DNA from: Apodospora peruviana
Taxonomy: Eukaryota > Ascomycota > Sordariomycetes > Sordariales > Lasiosphaeriaceae
Assembly: GCA_033439685.1 (NCBI GenBank)
Contig: JAUEDM010000005.1
Coordinates: forward strand, 3,348,001 to 3,412,000
Length of the DNA: 64,000 nt
Reading direction: 5' to 3'
This document shows, one piece after another, positions 11,646-23,165 of the stretch. The first letter of the stretch is position 1, and each line of letters starts with the position of its first letter. The notes below the pieces were generated by a model. It worked only from the letters and a program-made list of their open reading frames with translations, did not search any database and was not told the origin of the DNA. Both the position numbers and the translations under genes were made by a program.

Positions 11646-12842
11646 TTACATAAAAGGAGGCAGCGAGAAAGGGTAACCGCCATTCTTCACGCGAAAGACG
11701 CTGAGAAGGAAGCTGTACATGACAAACAGAATACCGCCCCAGGCCAGGACGGCGACGCCCTGCACCTTGGGGTCCGCGATCCTCGGTACCTTGACAGCCA
11801 GGGAGATGGTAGCAAAGGAGAGGACACCATCTAACCAAAATTAGTAACTACCTAAAAAACCAACACAGGAGGGGTGAAAACTTACACATGGCAGCCACAA
11901 CCTGCGTCTCCATGCCATACTGGTTCTGGAACCCAGCGGCGAAATAGCTGATGCCCCCCCGTCCGTCGCCGGCCACGTACGGCACCTTGCGGATGTGGTT
12001 GAACATGTGGCCGCTGGTGAATAGCAAAATCGAAATCAGGCTGATGGCGGCCCAGACGTTCCGGTTCTGGATCACGGGCAGCACGTAGGGCCAGGCGACG
12101 TAGGCAAACGTCAGGCTGCCCGACGTGATGACGAAGGTCGAGATCCATTTCAGCCAGTTGATCGGCCTCTTGACGGCCGGGTGGGGACGGTTGGGCATGT
12201 GCCGGGCCAGCCACTCGTGGACTTGTTCGGCGGATTGGGGTCTTTTGAGGAGAAATGGTCAGTTATATATGTTGCCTAGGTATATACAGCTTGAATTGGA
12301 CTTGAACTGGACTTACCCATTGGCAAAATCGAATCGGATGGGCTCGGGCGAGGACGCAGCGTGGGGACCGGTGGTGGGAGGGAAGAAGAGCAGAACAGGA
12401 GCTGTTTGCAGACCGAGCTATTGCGAAGAGACACATGTTAACTGTTGAGCTCCAACTCGCTTCCTTGCTTCCAAACTCGACCACATACCGACATGAAGGT
12501 GTCTCTGCCATCGGTAAAATCAAGCGTGCCAAACACCAGCCTCGACGCGCCGGGCTTGTCGCCCTTGATCCAGCTGCGCGACAGCAGGTCCCATTCGGGT
12601 TGGAACTCTCTGCATAGCTGGCATCCGAACCGGGCGTCGAGGGCCGTCAGCAGCACCGCAACCGTGTAGTCGCGGGGCGTGGCGGTTAGCGATCTGTATG
12701 ACGAATCGGCGAGTTTGACGGGCGTCGAGGACAGCGATTTGGCGTGGAACTCCTTGAAGCGCTCCTCGGTGGACTTCTTGGCGGCCAGGGCGCCAGTCGC
12801 GGCCAGGAGCGATGCCGACAGGAAAGTCGGCAGCCAGCGCAT
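11646..12842 (-). CDS. OST3: Oligosaccharyltransferase subunit OST3/OST6
   Basis: Four exons, 12842..12489, 12417..12317, 12241..11886 and 11830..11646, give 331 residues; all introns are GT/AG (71, 75 and 55 nt). A signal peptide (MRWLPTFLSASLLAATGALA) precedes a thioredoxin-like lumenal domain with a CxxC redox pair at Cys74/Cys77 (RFGCQLCREF). Four hydrophobic segments follow from about residue 180 (WISTFVITSGSLTFAYVAW, VWAAISLISILLF, VLSFATISLAV, VAVLAWGGILFVMYSFLL). This is the Ost3/Ost6 plan: the subunit sits in the ER membrane OST complex and forms transient mixed disulfides with nascent chains so that more N-X-S/T sites are glycosylated. Whether it replaces both yeast paralogues cannot be seen here. 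It diverges from the coiled-coil gene at 13375. Confidence 0.93.
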
Positions 12843-13374
12843 CTTGGGCTTTATCGTTCAGAAGAGAGTTAAATAAAAAAGAGTGTCGCGCACAGTTGGG
12901 CCGAAGAGACCAATTGCTCCTCGATGGGTCGTGGTTCGTCGTCGCCGTCGTCCTCGAGTTGGTGAACTGGCCGGATGGAGCTCCGGGATCAATGGGCCAG
13001 CAAGCTCCCCTATCAAAGGTGTCCTCATCACTGACGAACGTTTGTTGCAGCTTGCCGGCCGCCAGCTGTCTTGCCGGCCCGCTGGCAGAGACCAGCTGCC
13101 AGCTGACCGCAATGCACGAGCCACAGCTTGTTTGGTGGGGGCGGACTGAACTAAGCCCTTTTGGGCACAATGTTTACTTGCAACGTTGAGCGAAGGCGGG
13201 CATCGGGCAGCCCTTGGTTGCTCTTGCACTCCAATCTCGACCACCACACCAAGACCCGTCTTCGTTTACCGCCAATTGAACCTCTGTCGCAATTGCTCCG
13301 ATTATTTTAGGTTCATTGCTTGTCTTACAAGAGGTTTTCAATTTTCCCCTTGTTCGCGCTTCTATTGCATCCTT
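12843..13374. other. Divergent promoter region
   Basis: Shared 5' region of OST3/6 (-) and the coiled-coil gene (+). Overlapping open frames on both strands are GC-driven and not supported. Confidence 0.5.
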
Positions 13375-15599
13375 ATGCCGTCCAAACGCGCGTCGCTATG
13401 TGTAAACATGGACTCTGAACAGGTGTGCAACCCAAGCAAAGCCCTATTGAGTCTCTCACATTACGAAACTGACAATCACGGAAAACAACAGAGGGCCGAA
13501 AAGATCCACGATCTCGAGATAAATTACAGAACGACGCGCCACAGATCCGACCTTTTGGCCAAGGAAGAGGAAGCGCGGAGGTTGCGGCTGCGAAGCGTGT
13601 TGCTGCGCGACGAAAACTCGTCGCTCAAGGACCAAATAGCCCAGCGGGACGAGCGCATCAAGACTCTTGTTGAGCTGAACGACGATCTTCGCGGCCAGCT
13701 GGAGAGCGTGCAGCAGAAATGCAGCAGGCAGGAAAAGCTGATGCAGACGCAATCTCGGGAAATCTCTAACCTCAAGGTAAAATCTCATCAACAGCGCATT
13801 TTCAATACCGTTATTTGAATCCTGACGTTTCTACGTTGTAGGAAGAGTTATCCATGCTCAGCAGTGTGTCGCAAGATTCCGGCAAGATCTTGTCCGAAAA
13901 GCTAGTCCTCAGCCGCGAAGTCGCGCTCCTCAAGCCCGAAATCGAACACCTCCGATCCCAGCTATCGCACCAAAAAGATGTCCTCGCTGAAAAGTTAGCC
14001 CTTGAGCGCCAGCTTAACGCGCTGGAGGTTGAGCTCGCGAACGAGAAACGGGCCGCTCAGAAGGCCGCGCAGAAGCAGGAACGGGACATGAATGAGGAGG
14101 AAGACCTCCGGAGGCAGGTGCGTGATCTGGAGAAACAGCTCTCTAAGGAAAAGCGAGCTCTCCAGAAAATTTTACAAGACAAGGAGTCCGGCGCAGAGCT
14201 AGAGCAGCTTCGCGAGCAATTAGCGGCGGCAGAAACAAGTCTTGCCGCCGAGAGGCGCAAGGCCGTGCACTTGGCCGAGACGCAGAATTCTACTCCAACA
14301 GAGGTGGAAGACGAACTCTCGCGACTTCGCGTCAAGCTTGCCAACGCTGAGAAGGAATTGGCAGCTGAAAAGCGCTGTGCTAAACGCAAGGCGGAGACTC
14401 AGCAGCGTGACTATGATGTTATAGCAAATCAGGCTAGGCAGGTTCAAGAGGAGCAAAAACAGCTACTGTGGCTCCAGTCCGAGACGAAGCAGATGGTGAG
14501 CAAATCTGAGGCTGATGAGGAGGCTTTCGAGAAGCTCAAAGCTCAACTGGCCGAAACACAAAAGGAGCTGAAGAAATCGCGTGCCGAGCTGGTAAAAGCT
14601 CGGGAGCAGGCCGTCACAATTCCGTCGGTCAAGACGACGACGGTCCCGCTCAAGAAGGCCGCAAAGGCACCGGCTAAGAAGAAAAGAGGTGCTGCTGAAA
14701 TTAGCACGGAGGTAGTTGGCCTGCAAACTCCCACAGACGAGCGGCCTAAGCGTCCTATTAAGAAGAGAGGCTTTGAGCCGTCCATTCTGGGTGAGAAGTC
14801 GACCTTTTCCATCACGCCATTCCTCAACAAGACAGTCAACCTGAGCGACATATCTCCAAAACCGATTGGTGAGGACGCAACTCGAACTCTACCCGTGTTC
14901 CAATTCCGAGGTCCACCAGCAGCAGCAGAAGACGCCACCACGAAGGTTCCGATGACTGCTGACAGCGAACCAACCATGACCGTCCCCGTATCGAAGCTGG
15001 CCACGGTTAAAACTCTCGAAGTCAAGAAGCCTCGTGGCCGGCCGAAGGCTGCGGCTGCGGCTGCACCCCTCGTGGAAGCCTCGCCGAACCTGACGGCGCG
15101 GAACGACCGCAAAGCGCCGCGCGGCTCTGGATCGACGCTGGAGAAGGTAACAGAGGAAGAGCCTGACAATGAAGCTGCTCCAGCCGACGGCCAGGAGAAC
15201 CGCTCGATGGAGAGCACCGGAGCGACAAAGACTAGCATGATAATCGGGGCCGGTGCCCGCTCAAGCGCAGGTTCAAACACGACGACGACCAATTTCAGCT
15301 CCGTTCTCAGCACTATCGAACCGGAACCCAAGAAGAAGAAGCGAAAACTGTTAGGTGGCGCGTCCAGCAAGCCTGCTCCTGTCGGGCTCTTTGAGGAGGA
15401 AGATGAGGGAGAGAAGGTTGCGCCGCTGCCGGTCGTCAAGGCGGCCGTTATGGCAAAACGGCCGCCCAAGGCTGGGCTGAAGGCTCTCGGGCGGGTTGGT
15501 GGTGGTGTTGCTGGCGCGGTTAAGAACGCGTTTGGTGGTGCTACCTTCTCGCCGCTCAAGAGGGACCGGAGGGGTGTCAATGCTAGCTTCTTGGCTTAG
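13375..15599 (+). CDS. Large coiled-coil protein, probably nuclear, function unknown
   Basis: Exons 13375..13776 and 13842..15599 (65-nt intron, GTAAAA...TTGTAG) give 719 residues. A second in-frame ATG at 13408 sits in a better context (AACATGG) and may be the true start. Residues about 30-420 are almost continuous heptad-rich coiled coil with many E, K, Q and L and few G or P. The remainder is disordered and basic, with lysine-rich patches (KKAAKAPAKKKRGA, PKKKKRKLLG) that look like nuclear localisation signals, a short hydrophobic patch STFSITPFLN, and a basic C-terminus FSPLKRDRRGVNASFLA. The plan resembles kinetochore, spindle or monopolin-type chromatin proteins, but I do not recognise the family, so the function is left open. 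Confidence 0.8.
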
Positions 15600-16425
15600 G
15601 CCGGCCCGTCTGGTCGTGCAGCGCATGATGAGGGATACGTTTGTAGGATTATTGATGTTTGTGGCGGTGATGGACTGGGGGGTCCGGCCTGGGTACCCTT
15701 GGGGATGACGGATTGATCAGGGTGCATTTTCATGGTGTTGGCTGCTATTCGGGTTCTGGAGTTTTTTTGTTTATCCTTTCTTTGTTGGATTACGTGGCTG
15801 GCGTTTGGGTTGCTATTTATGCAGGTTGGCTAACTAGGTACTTAGGTTTTCAAGGCATGTGATGGATGCTATTCGTAATTGGCTTCTTGTGTTCTTTTTG
15901 GTTCATGATGAAATAAATCCTAATGGAACCTTTCTGCCTTCCAGATTTTAAGACGTGTCTTTGAGAAAGTGCTTACGTTGTTCGTTGTTGTCTACCGTTA
16001 GTCACTACATGATATTCATCACTAGATGGATTGTCTTTGTTGTTCATAAGCCATCCGTAGAGCAAACGCCTTGGACAGGATTGTCGTGTCGTCTCTTTAT
16101 TCCATATAACGATGAGATTCTAAGCGAGGCGTAGCTGATTACTGTTAGCGGGAAATTGGCTGAATACTATGCATATAGGCAGTATATTTCGCAAAAACCC
16201 TCTATATAGATGCATAAACCCGGTTGGTACAAATGAAATCTCAATTGAGCAAAGGACATCATTTCAGGTACCGTTTATTGCGAGACTGTGGTGAAGTGGT
16301 ACGAACAATAAACACCAAATTTTAAAGCACGGCGAATAGCGCGCTCTTTTTTTATATTAATTGGTACATGTTCTACTCTTTATTCTTTATTTAGTCTTAC
16401 CCGCTTGTCGCGTCGCATCACATCG
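15600..16425. other. Intergenic, no gene seen
   Basis: Contains the 3' flank of the coiled-coil gene and the AT-richer 5' flank of the MRM2-like gene. Nothing else supported. Confidence 0.5.
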
Positions 16426-18100
16426 ATGCAGTCGCTGCGTGCGACGAGAGCAACGGCAAGGCTCACGACTATGATGCAGAAAACATGTCGTCGATGTCTG
16501 GCCGCTGCCGTCTCTACCTCCTTTCGTAAGAGACTAGAACCACTACAAATAGTACCGTCATGGCTGTCACCACAACCACAATCACGATCATTCGCAGCAG
16601 CATCCCGACCACCACCTGCCACAACCAGATTACGAAACTCATCAGTTTCAATTTCACCTACTCGTCGCTCATTTTCTTATGAATCTCACATATTCCCCTT
16701 TTCTTCATACCCAATCACAACAACAAAGAGACACTCCTCCTCCGCCTCCAACTCCCGCTGGAAGCAGCGCCAAAGCGGCGACGCCTTCGCCCGCGAGGCG
16801 CGCGTGCAAGGACTAAAAAGCCGCGCCGCGTTCAAGCTGCTCGAGATGGACGCGCGGTACCACCTCTTTAAGAAGGCATCCGGGCAGGTAGTTGTGGATC
16901 TCGGTTTCGCTCCCGGCAGCTGGTCGCAGGTCGCGCTGGAGCGGACCAAGCCCGACGGCTATGTTGTCGGAATCGATATCATACCCGCGCAGCCGCCCAG
17001 GGGGGTCAACACGATACAGGGGAATTTTTTGTCCCCCGGGGTGCAAGGGATGGTGAAGCAATTTCTGTTGGAGGAGGAGGAACGACGAAATAAAGTGAAG
17101 AAGGCTTCCAAACGGCAAGCTGGTGAGGATGGGGATGAGGAGGTGGAGACCCAAGGTAGTGGTGGTGAGGTGACGGGTGAAGAGGGAGAAAATGGCGGGA
17201 AAGGGGAAGAGGAAGAGAAGGTAGTGGTTGTGACTGAGAGGCCGAGCTATATCGATATGGAGCGGACCGCTGCGCTCGAAAGCGACATGGAGAGCGGACG
17301 GTTAGAGTCTACGGAGTCGGAGATGGCGACGGCAGCAACGCCGGCGGATGAAAAGCGACTTCGGTTGGTAGATGTACGTTTTCTGCCCCATTTCTGTTCT
17401 TCTTTCTTCGTTTCCGAGCCCACTCTCGTCCCCCGTTTGTTTCCCTCGCATTATCATGTTAACAACAAGGGAAAGTGAACGCGCTGACTGGTTGACCTTG
17501 TGCTTGGCTGTTGCCAAAATACAGCTAGTCCTCAGCGACATGTCAGCACCCTGGCCCCAGACCTCCGGCTTCTCCGTCAACAGTTTAAGTAACCCCTATA
17601 TCAGGATGATGAACACGAGCGGTATCACTTTTCGGGACCACGCGGGGAGTATGGTATGTCTTGATTTCTTTGGGGGCTCTCTATTTCTTTTGTCGTTGCC
17701 GGGTTTATCCAAATCTAACATGAATCCACATTTTCCTTTCATAACAAAAAACTAACCACCAACCAAACCTTTCTTAACAAACGTTTTTGCCAACCAAAAC
17801 AGGACCTCTGCCACGCCGCCCTCTCCTTCGCCAGCGAGACCCTCAAATCAGGTGGCCATTTCGTCTGCAAATTTTATCAGGGCTCAGAAGACAAGGCTTT
17901 CGAGAACAAACTCAAAAAGATGTTTGCCAAGGTCCATCGCGAGAAGCCCGAGTCATCGCGGAGCGTAAGCATTACCTACTGAACCTAGTATTCTGATTAT
18001 TAATAAGTGCTCACTCGGTGATTTGCAGGAATCGAAAGAGTCGTTTTTTGTCGCTCTGCGGAGGAAACCCAACGTCACGTTGGCGGATATCGAGAAGTGA
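16426..18100 (+). CDS. MRM2: MRM2-like mitochondrial rRNA 2'-O-ribose methyltransferase (FtsJ/RrmJ family)
   Basis: Four exons, 16426..17373, 17525..17653, 17803..17964 and 18029..18100, give 436 residues. The start is the first ATG in the frame and opens an Arg/Ser/Thr-rich, acid-free N-terminus of about 110 residues typical of a mitochondrial presequence. The FtsJ fold follows: SRAAFKLLEMD with catalytic Lys137, VVDLGFAPGSWSQVA (S-adenosylmethionine loop), LSDMSAPW with Asp321, GGHFVCKFYQG with Lys382 and SKESFFVAL with Glu417, completing the K-D-K-E tetrad. The family methylates a uridine of the large mitochondrial rRNA. A roughly 100-residue acidic, low-complexity insert lies between the second and third motif blocks, so the protein is longer than the bacterial enzyme. 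It is convergent with eL18. Confidence 0.92.
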
Positions 18101-19719
18101 GGTAGACTTGGCATACAGGCCATGTTGTTAGCGGAGTGTACCAAGTACTGTATTATCGGAACTATATAGAGAGAAGAGTATCGGTCTGTCTTTGGATGCC
18201 TGTGTATTTTATCAGACAGATCATCGCATTTGTATGATCACCTGTTGATGTCGAACAAATAATAGAGAGGCAACTCAGACAGGTCAGAGCAAATTGGAAC
18301 ATAAAAATTGCAACGGCCTCAAACCTGTGCCCTCAGGAACATTGCTGATATTGTGACGTTCACCTATACCTCGCTTGTCTTGATATTATGTCGTTGCCCT
18401 TAAGAACCATGCACACGCCCGCTCGACCCGAGAGACAAGATATATTCAAATTCTGATACATAGCCAGAAGCCTCTTCGTAACTGTTCACTGTTCTCGGTC
18501 TCCGCCAGTCTAATCATATTATCGCCCATTTTCAGGCACTCAAACCGCCTTATCTCATTCAATTTTGACACCGCCTAGGCCCAAAGAGCTAGGCAGTTCT
18601 GGAAGGGAGCACCTGTAAACGGCGAACCAAACCTGTCCTCGTGTTGAATGTTGATTCCCGGCACGATAGCTGAGCCTCAACCTTGAGGCATCAGCACTGC
18701 ATTTTTAGCCCTCGCGAAAGCCATCAACGACGCTCCACAGTTTCAGGCGGGTTCAGGGAAACATCCAATGAAAATGGGTCATGGCCCGTAGGGCTGGCGG
18801 TCAAACACTCCAATTTTAGTCCTCGCGAAGGCCGTGACAATGTTGAGCGATCTCGGTCGCCCAAGACGGAAATCGATCGAAGCACTGCATTTTTAGTCCC
18901 AACGAAGGCCTTCAAACGATGGACTCAATATCCGGAATATGCTGGATCAAAAGTGGCACAACGAATGATCCAACTACGAGGGATAGTGCGGTAGACGATT
19001 CGAAACGGCCAACACTGCACTTTTCCCCGTGGTATGTATATCTGGATGTAATTTTATGGCCGCTCACTACCTCACATAGGTACCTTATCTTATGAGTAGA
19101 ATTATTTGTATGCGATTGCCATGCTCAGGCCCGCATGTGACGCGTGGCATTGTCATCGTTAGGTGGTCAGTACACTACTAAACAGTTGCATGGCCGTCGC
19201 AAGGGTCCTCCCTCACCATGATCGTCGCAGTTTCCGCAAGAGCTTGGGACGAGAGCAGAGCACGAATAGCCGGAACTTTGGCATGGACGGGTTTACTTGT
19301 ACTCTCAGTGGAACGAATTTTTGAACTCACTTGGGACATCTCACTGAATGGCAACGGCATAAAAGCATGTCAATTCTTCGTCGTGAAAATCAGGCAAGAC
19401 CTTTACTGTTGCTTCTGTTGTCGTTGTTGCCATGCATCTAATCATCCCAAGTGCGCCAAACCATGCAGCCGAGAGATCAACCCCAGACACCACAGAAGAA
19501 TGCCGCTTTGACAGCGGCGACCCAGCAAAGTTGCTCCATACCCGTTGCCAGTTTGCCAGAAAAGAGAAAGAAGAAGACCAAGATAACTTCCACCCCCAAG
19601 CCAACAACAAATGACTTTTTCCCGTCGCTTCGAGCGGTGGTAACGGTGGGGTATAATAATCCATCTTCTCATTCTTCCTTTTTTTCTCTCCTTTCCGTCC
19701 AGTCTCAACGGCGGCCCAT
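18101..19719. other. Convergent intergenic region with degenerate repeats
   Basis: Lies between the 3' ends of MRM2 and eL18. It contains four partial copies of a short motif (listed at 18690-19030). No gene is supported. Confidence 0.5.
18690..19030 (+). repeat. Degenerate dispersed repeat around CACTGCATTTTTAG
   Basis: Four related strings sit near 18693, 18803, 18882 and 19011. The core reads CACTGCATTTTTAGYCCT followed by CGCGAARGCC; copy two has CACTCCAATTTTAG and copy four keeps only CACTGCACTTTT. Spacing is irregular (about 80-130 bp). Related GGCGTTTTTAGC strings occur near 11014 and 24245. Confidence 0.55.
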
Positions 19720-20759
19720 TTAGACCTTGAAACCGCGCGACCTTCTGCGACCACGGGCCTTCTCGAACTTGCGGCCCTTGGAAGCGACGTAAGGCTTCTT
19801 GTGCTTGTGGGGACCGAAGCCGAAGTGCTTGATGGCCTCGCGAGACTTGGGGCCGCGGAGGAGGAGCGTGTTGGCACCAGTCGGCTTCTCAAGAGCGAGC
19901 TGGTCGAGGGTGATGGCCTGGCCACCGGCCTTCTCGATGCGCGCGCGGGCGGTGGCGGTGAAGCGCAGAGCGGCAATGGAAACCTTGGGGACCTCGAGGA
20001 GGCGGTTGTCGTCAGTGACGGTGCCGACGACGACGACCGTCTTCTTCTCGTTGCCGTTCTTGAGGTTGGCCGCGATGCGGGACAGCGAGATGGGAGGGCG
20101 GTTGATGCGGCTCATGAACAGGCGACGAAGCACGACCTTGTTGAAGGACGAGTCGGTACGACCTGGTCGAAGGTGGAAAGATTTGGAGTCAGTACGTTTG
20201 TTCTCCCTAACGACCAGAGGGTAGAAACTTACGAGCCAAGAAGCGGTAAAGCTTCACCAAGAGCTTGAGGTAGACATTGTCGCTCTTGGGCGCCTTGCGG
20301 TGCGTGGTCCGCTCGTGGTGCTTCCGGAGATCGATACCTATTTGTCGCGAACGAAACCCCAAAAGTCAGCCTTTTATGGTTCTGGTATGCTCAAAATTTT
20401 CATGTTGGCAAAACGGCTCGACCGGTGTGCGGGAATCGTGAACCAAAAGCAAGACCCAGTCATGCAGCCAATCCAATCTTGTTCGTGTGAATCAAGATTG
20501 AACGATGACTGAGCCAATTTGTTTTGGACACGATGCCCCAACCGGGAGCACTGACAATCGCCATGAAATTGTTTGGTTTCGCAGGCAAAAGAGAAGAAGC
20601 GCGAGACGACAAAAATTCTCCAAGATTTCTCCTAGAAAATTTCCCATCATCTCGCTCCCTCTTCTTTTGCCCACTCGCACACAAAGGCTTCATAGGTAGG
20701 AGCGGTCGACGACCTCCTCTTGCAAGAGGTTTCGGTGTGTTGTGATTTTACGTACCCAT
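19720..20759 (-). CDS. RPL18: 60S ribosomal protein eL18
   Basis: Three exons, 20759..20756 (only ATGG), 20337..20233 and 20162..19720, give 183 residues. The sequence starts MGIDLRKHHERTTHRKAPKS and ends KFEKARGRRRSRGFKV, the classic eL18 ends, at the usual family length. Internal blocks RRTDSSFNKVVLRRLFMSR and GFGPHKHKKPYV also fit. eL18 is a structural protein of the large cytosolic subunit. The first intron is 418 nt, far longer than others nearby, and splits the second codon. Long first introns just after the ATG are common in fungal ribosomal protein genes and often carry expression control. The second intron is 70 nt. Confidence 0.96.
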
Positions 20760-21698
20760 CGTGAAGGTGGCTGGCGGATTGTCGACAAAATCCGAGGTTG
20801 ATGGGAGAAAGGGAAAAAAAGTTAGAGATCCGCCAGAAAAAAGCTCGAAGTAATTTTTGGTGTGCGGGACTTGGTGATTTGTGCGTGGGCGGTGGAGAAT
20901 GGCACTAAAATCGACGACCTGTCAGATTGGCAGTGTCAGTGGGGCTCTCGGTCACAGAAAGATTGTATGGTCCGTGCGAGCTGAGCTGAGCTGGTCGCCC
21001 CGTTGGCTGAGTGAGCCAGCGCGCTAACAACAAAAAGTGGTAGAGAGGCAGTTTGGCAAAACGAAAGCACCTACGGGTCTAATGAAGAATGATTATGATG
21101 CTAGTCCTGGTATCCCATTCCCTGCTATATGCAATTCCTCCCATGAGTTTTCTGCTTTGCAACACCGAAAAGACAAAAGAAATGGGAACATCGTCCCCCC
21201 TGCCCCCTTTGAATGCGACTACCCCGTATTTTCTCCCCACTCTCTGGAAAACTTCTTACAACTTATCTAACGCGTAGCAAATAGATAGGTATATAGGTGA
21301 AGTAGTGTAATGTACGGGTGTGTTCGTGAGAGCCACTCAAGTCTATTTACAAATAGAAAAAGTCCCCAGTGTATAACGTCTCCCTGATGCAAAACTAAGC
21401 CCGTCTCTCTCTCCGGTCAGTGCGCGCAAAGACAAGACTCTAGAAAAGGGCCAGGGCAGTTAGACCCGGCTTCTATAGGGGGTATTGTTGATATGGTACG
21501 ATGCGGCGGTCATGGCATCTTTGGATGTTGGGTGAGTCTAGGACAGTCAATGCCTTCCTAGCCTCGATCCCCGTTCCTTCGTTTGGACCAAGTTCGCGGG
21601 GATAGTAAAAGATTCGTCGAGTTCGTGATGCAGGCAGACCCACTGATTCAGTCGACGGCTGGCTGAAGACTCACTCGACATTGGCTGATCAATGGCGA
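20760..21698. other. eL18 promoter and 3' flank of the carrier gene
   Basis: No gene supported. The part next to 20760 contains pyrimidine- and purine-rich tracts consistent with a ribosomal protein promoter. Confidence 0.45.
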
Positions 21699-23165
21699 TT
21701 ATTGCAATAATGGCTCTTCCTTCGGTCCTAAAGTTATAAGAAAGTCGCGGCAGATCTCAAAGCTCAGCCAGCTGGACGCCATACTCGGCGCCACCTTGAG
21801 GAGATTAGGCACGATTCCCTTGTACAGGCCCTTGATCCCCTCTTGGGCGATAATAACACGGACAGCGTCGGGAAGGGACTTGTATTGATACCCCATCCCG
21901 GACATTGTGTTGATCTGGAAGCGGCGTCGTAATACATCGCTGTTTATGTCGTTGTCAGCTACAATTCACCTTGGAAATGAAGAGGAAGGAAAAAGAAGCT
22001 TACAATGGATACGTGCATGTCTGCGCAACAGCGCCCGAAACCGCGCCAGCGACCAGCTTCCTCACAGCGCTGGGGTTCTGCTCGCCATCCAGCGTCAGAT
22101 ATTGCCGCACAAATTCGTACGTCATAAAGTTGAGGCCGACCTGTTCATCATCAGTTTCATTCCATTATCTGCCCTCAACTCCTATTTGATGATTCAGATG
22201 TAAGGCAAGGCAACGTACATATGGCGCAACACCCGCTACAGTGGGTACAATGCCTCTATACAGCGCCGTGAACCCTCCCTCGTTTTTATACATCATCCCC
22301 AACGTCTGCCACATGCCGGGCAGCTTCTGCGGTCTCGCGCCGAGCTCCGCAAACGACGCAGACTGGATCGACAACCGCGTGCGCACAATGTCGAGCGGAT
22401 ACGTAAACGTGACCGACGTGATGCCGGCCATACCACCACACGTCAAGCGTGCAAGCGGCGTCAGCGAGTCGCCCTGGTACCGTTCAAAGAAGTTCTACCA
22501 CCGCCACAGCCAAAGATTAGCAAAAAGTCAGTTTCTTCTCCTCTCCTTTTCCAATCCTTGGCGACATAAGAACCGTACCCTCTTATAAAAGTTATAACTC
22601 CCAAACTGCACGGCCGAGTACGGCACGATGCGGATGCAGTTGGTGCCATTGCCCCTCATAAAGCCTCGCCAACCCTCCTCCTTCCACATTTTGACCAACG
22701 CTTTCCCAACGCTGAGGTTGTACGCCTCGCGGCCCGCGCTCTGCACCTGGAACAGGATTTTGAGGCGTTCAAGCGGCGAGACCACCGTCCGAGAAACCGC
22801 GCCGGCCACGCCGCCGGCGCAAAAAGCTGCCACGACCGGTTGGGAGACCGTGTTTCGTAGGTGGTCGGCCGTTGTGAGTTTCTCGGCCGCCGGGGGCGGG
22901 GGTGGCAGGGGTGGTGTTGTCGTCACCGTCGTCGGGAGTTGTGAAGCAGCGGCGGCGGTTTCAGCCGTCGCAGGCGACGACGCCTTCAACATGTCTGGCT
23001 GAGTCTGTAGAATCCTCTTTGTCAGTCAAACTGCTGCCGCACACAGCATCTGTGACCAGCGCAAGCAATCCTCCGTTCCGAGTAAAATGGTGGAGATGTC
23101 CCTTGAACTAGAATGCGCTCAATTGTGTTGCGACAAAAGAGAAGAATATAACGTACAGCCGACAT
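21699..23165 (-). CDS. Mitochondrial carrier (SLC25), YPR011C/SLC25A42-like
   Basis: Five exons, 23165..23157, 23004..22579, 22494..22219, 22140..22004 and 21939..21699, give 362 residues. The first exon holds three codons (MSA), joined to TQPDMLKASS; the alternative start is the ATG at 22992. Three tandem repeats of about 100 residues each carry a carrier signature: SPLERLKILFQ, YPLDIVRTRLS and YPFDVLRRRFQ. A proline- and alanine-rich N-terminal extension of about 55 residues precedes them. The nearest relatives I recognise are the nucleotide-type carriers: yeast Ypr011c (adenosine phosphosulfate and PAPS) and SLC25A42/SLC25A16 (coenzyme A). It therefore probably exchanges an adenine-containing cofactor across the inner membrane; the exact substrate is inferred, not shown. 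Confidence 0.87.
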
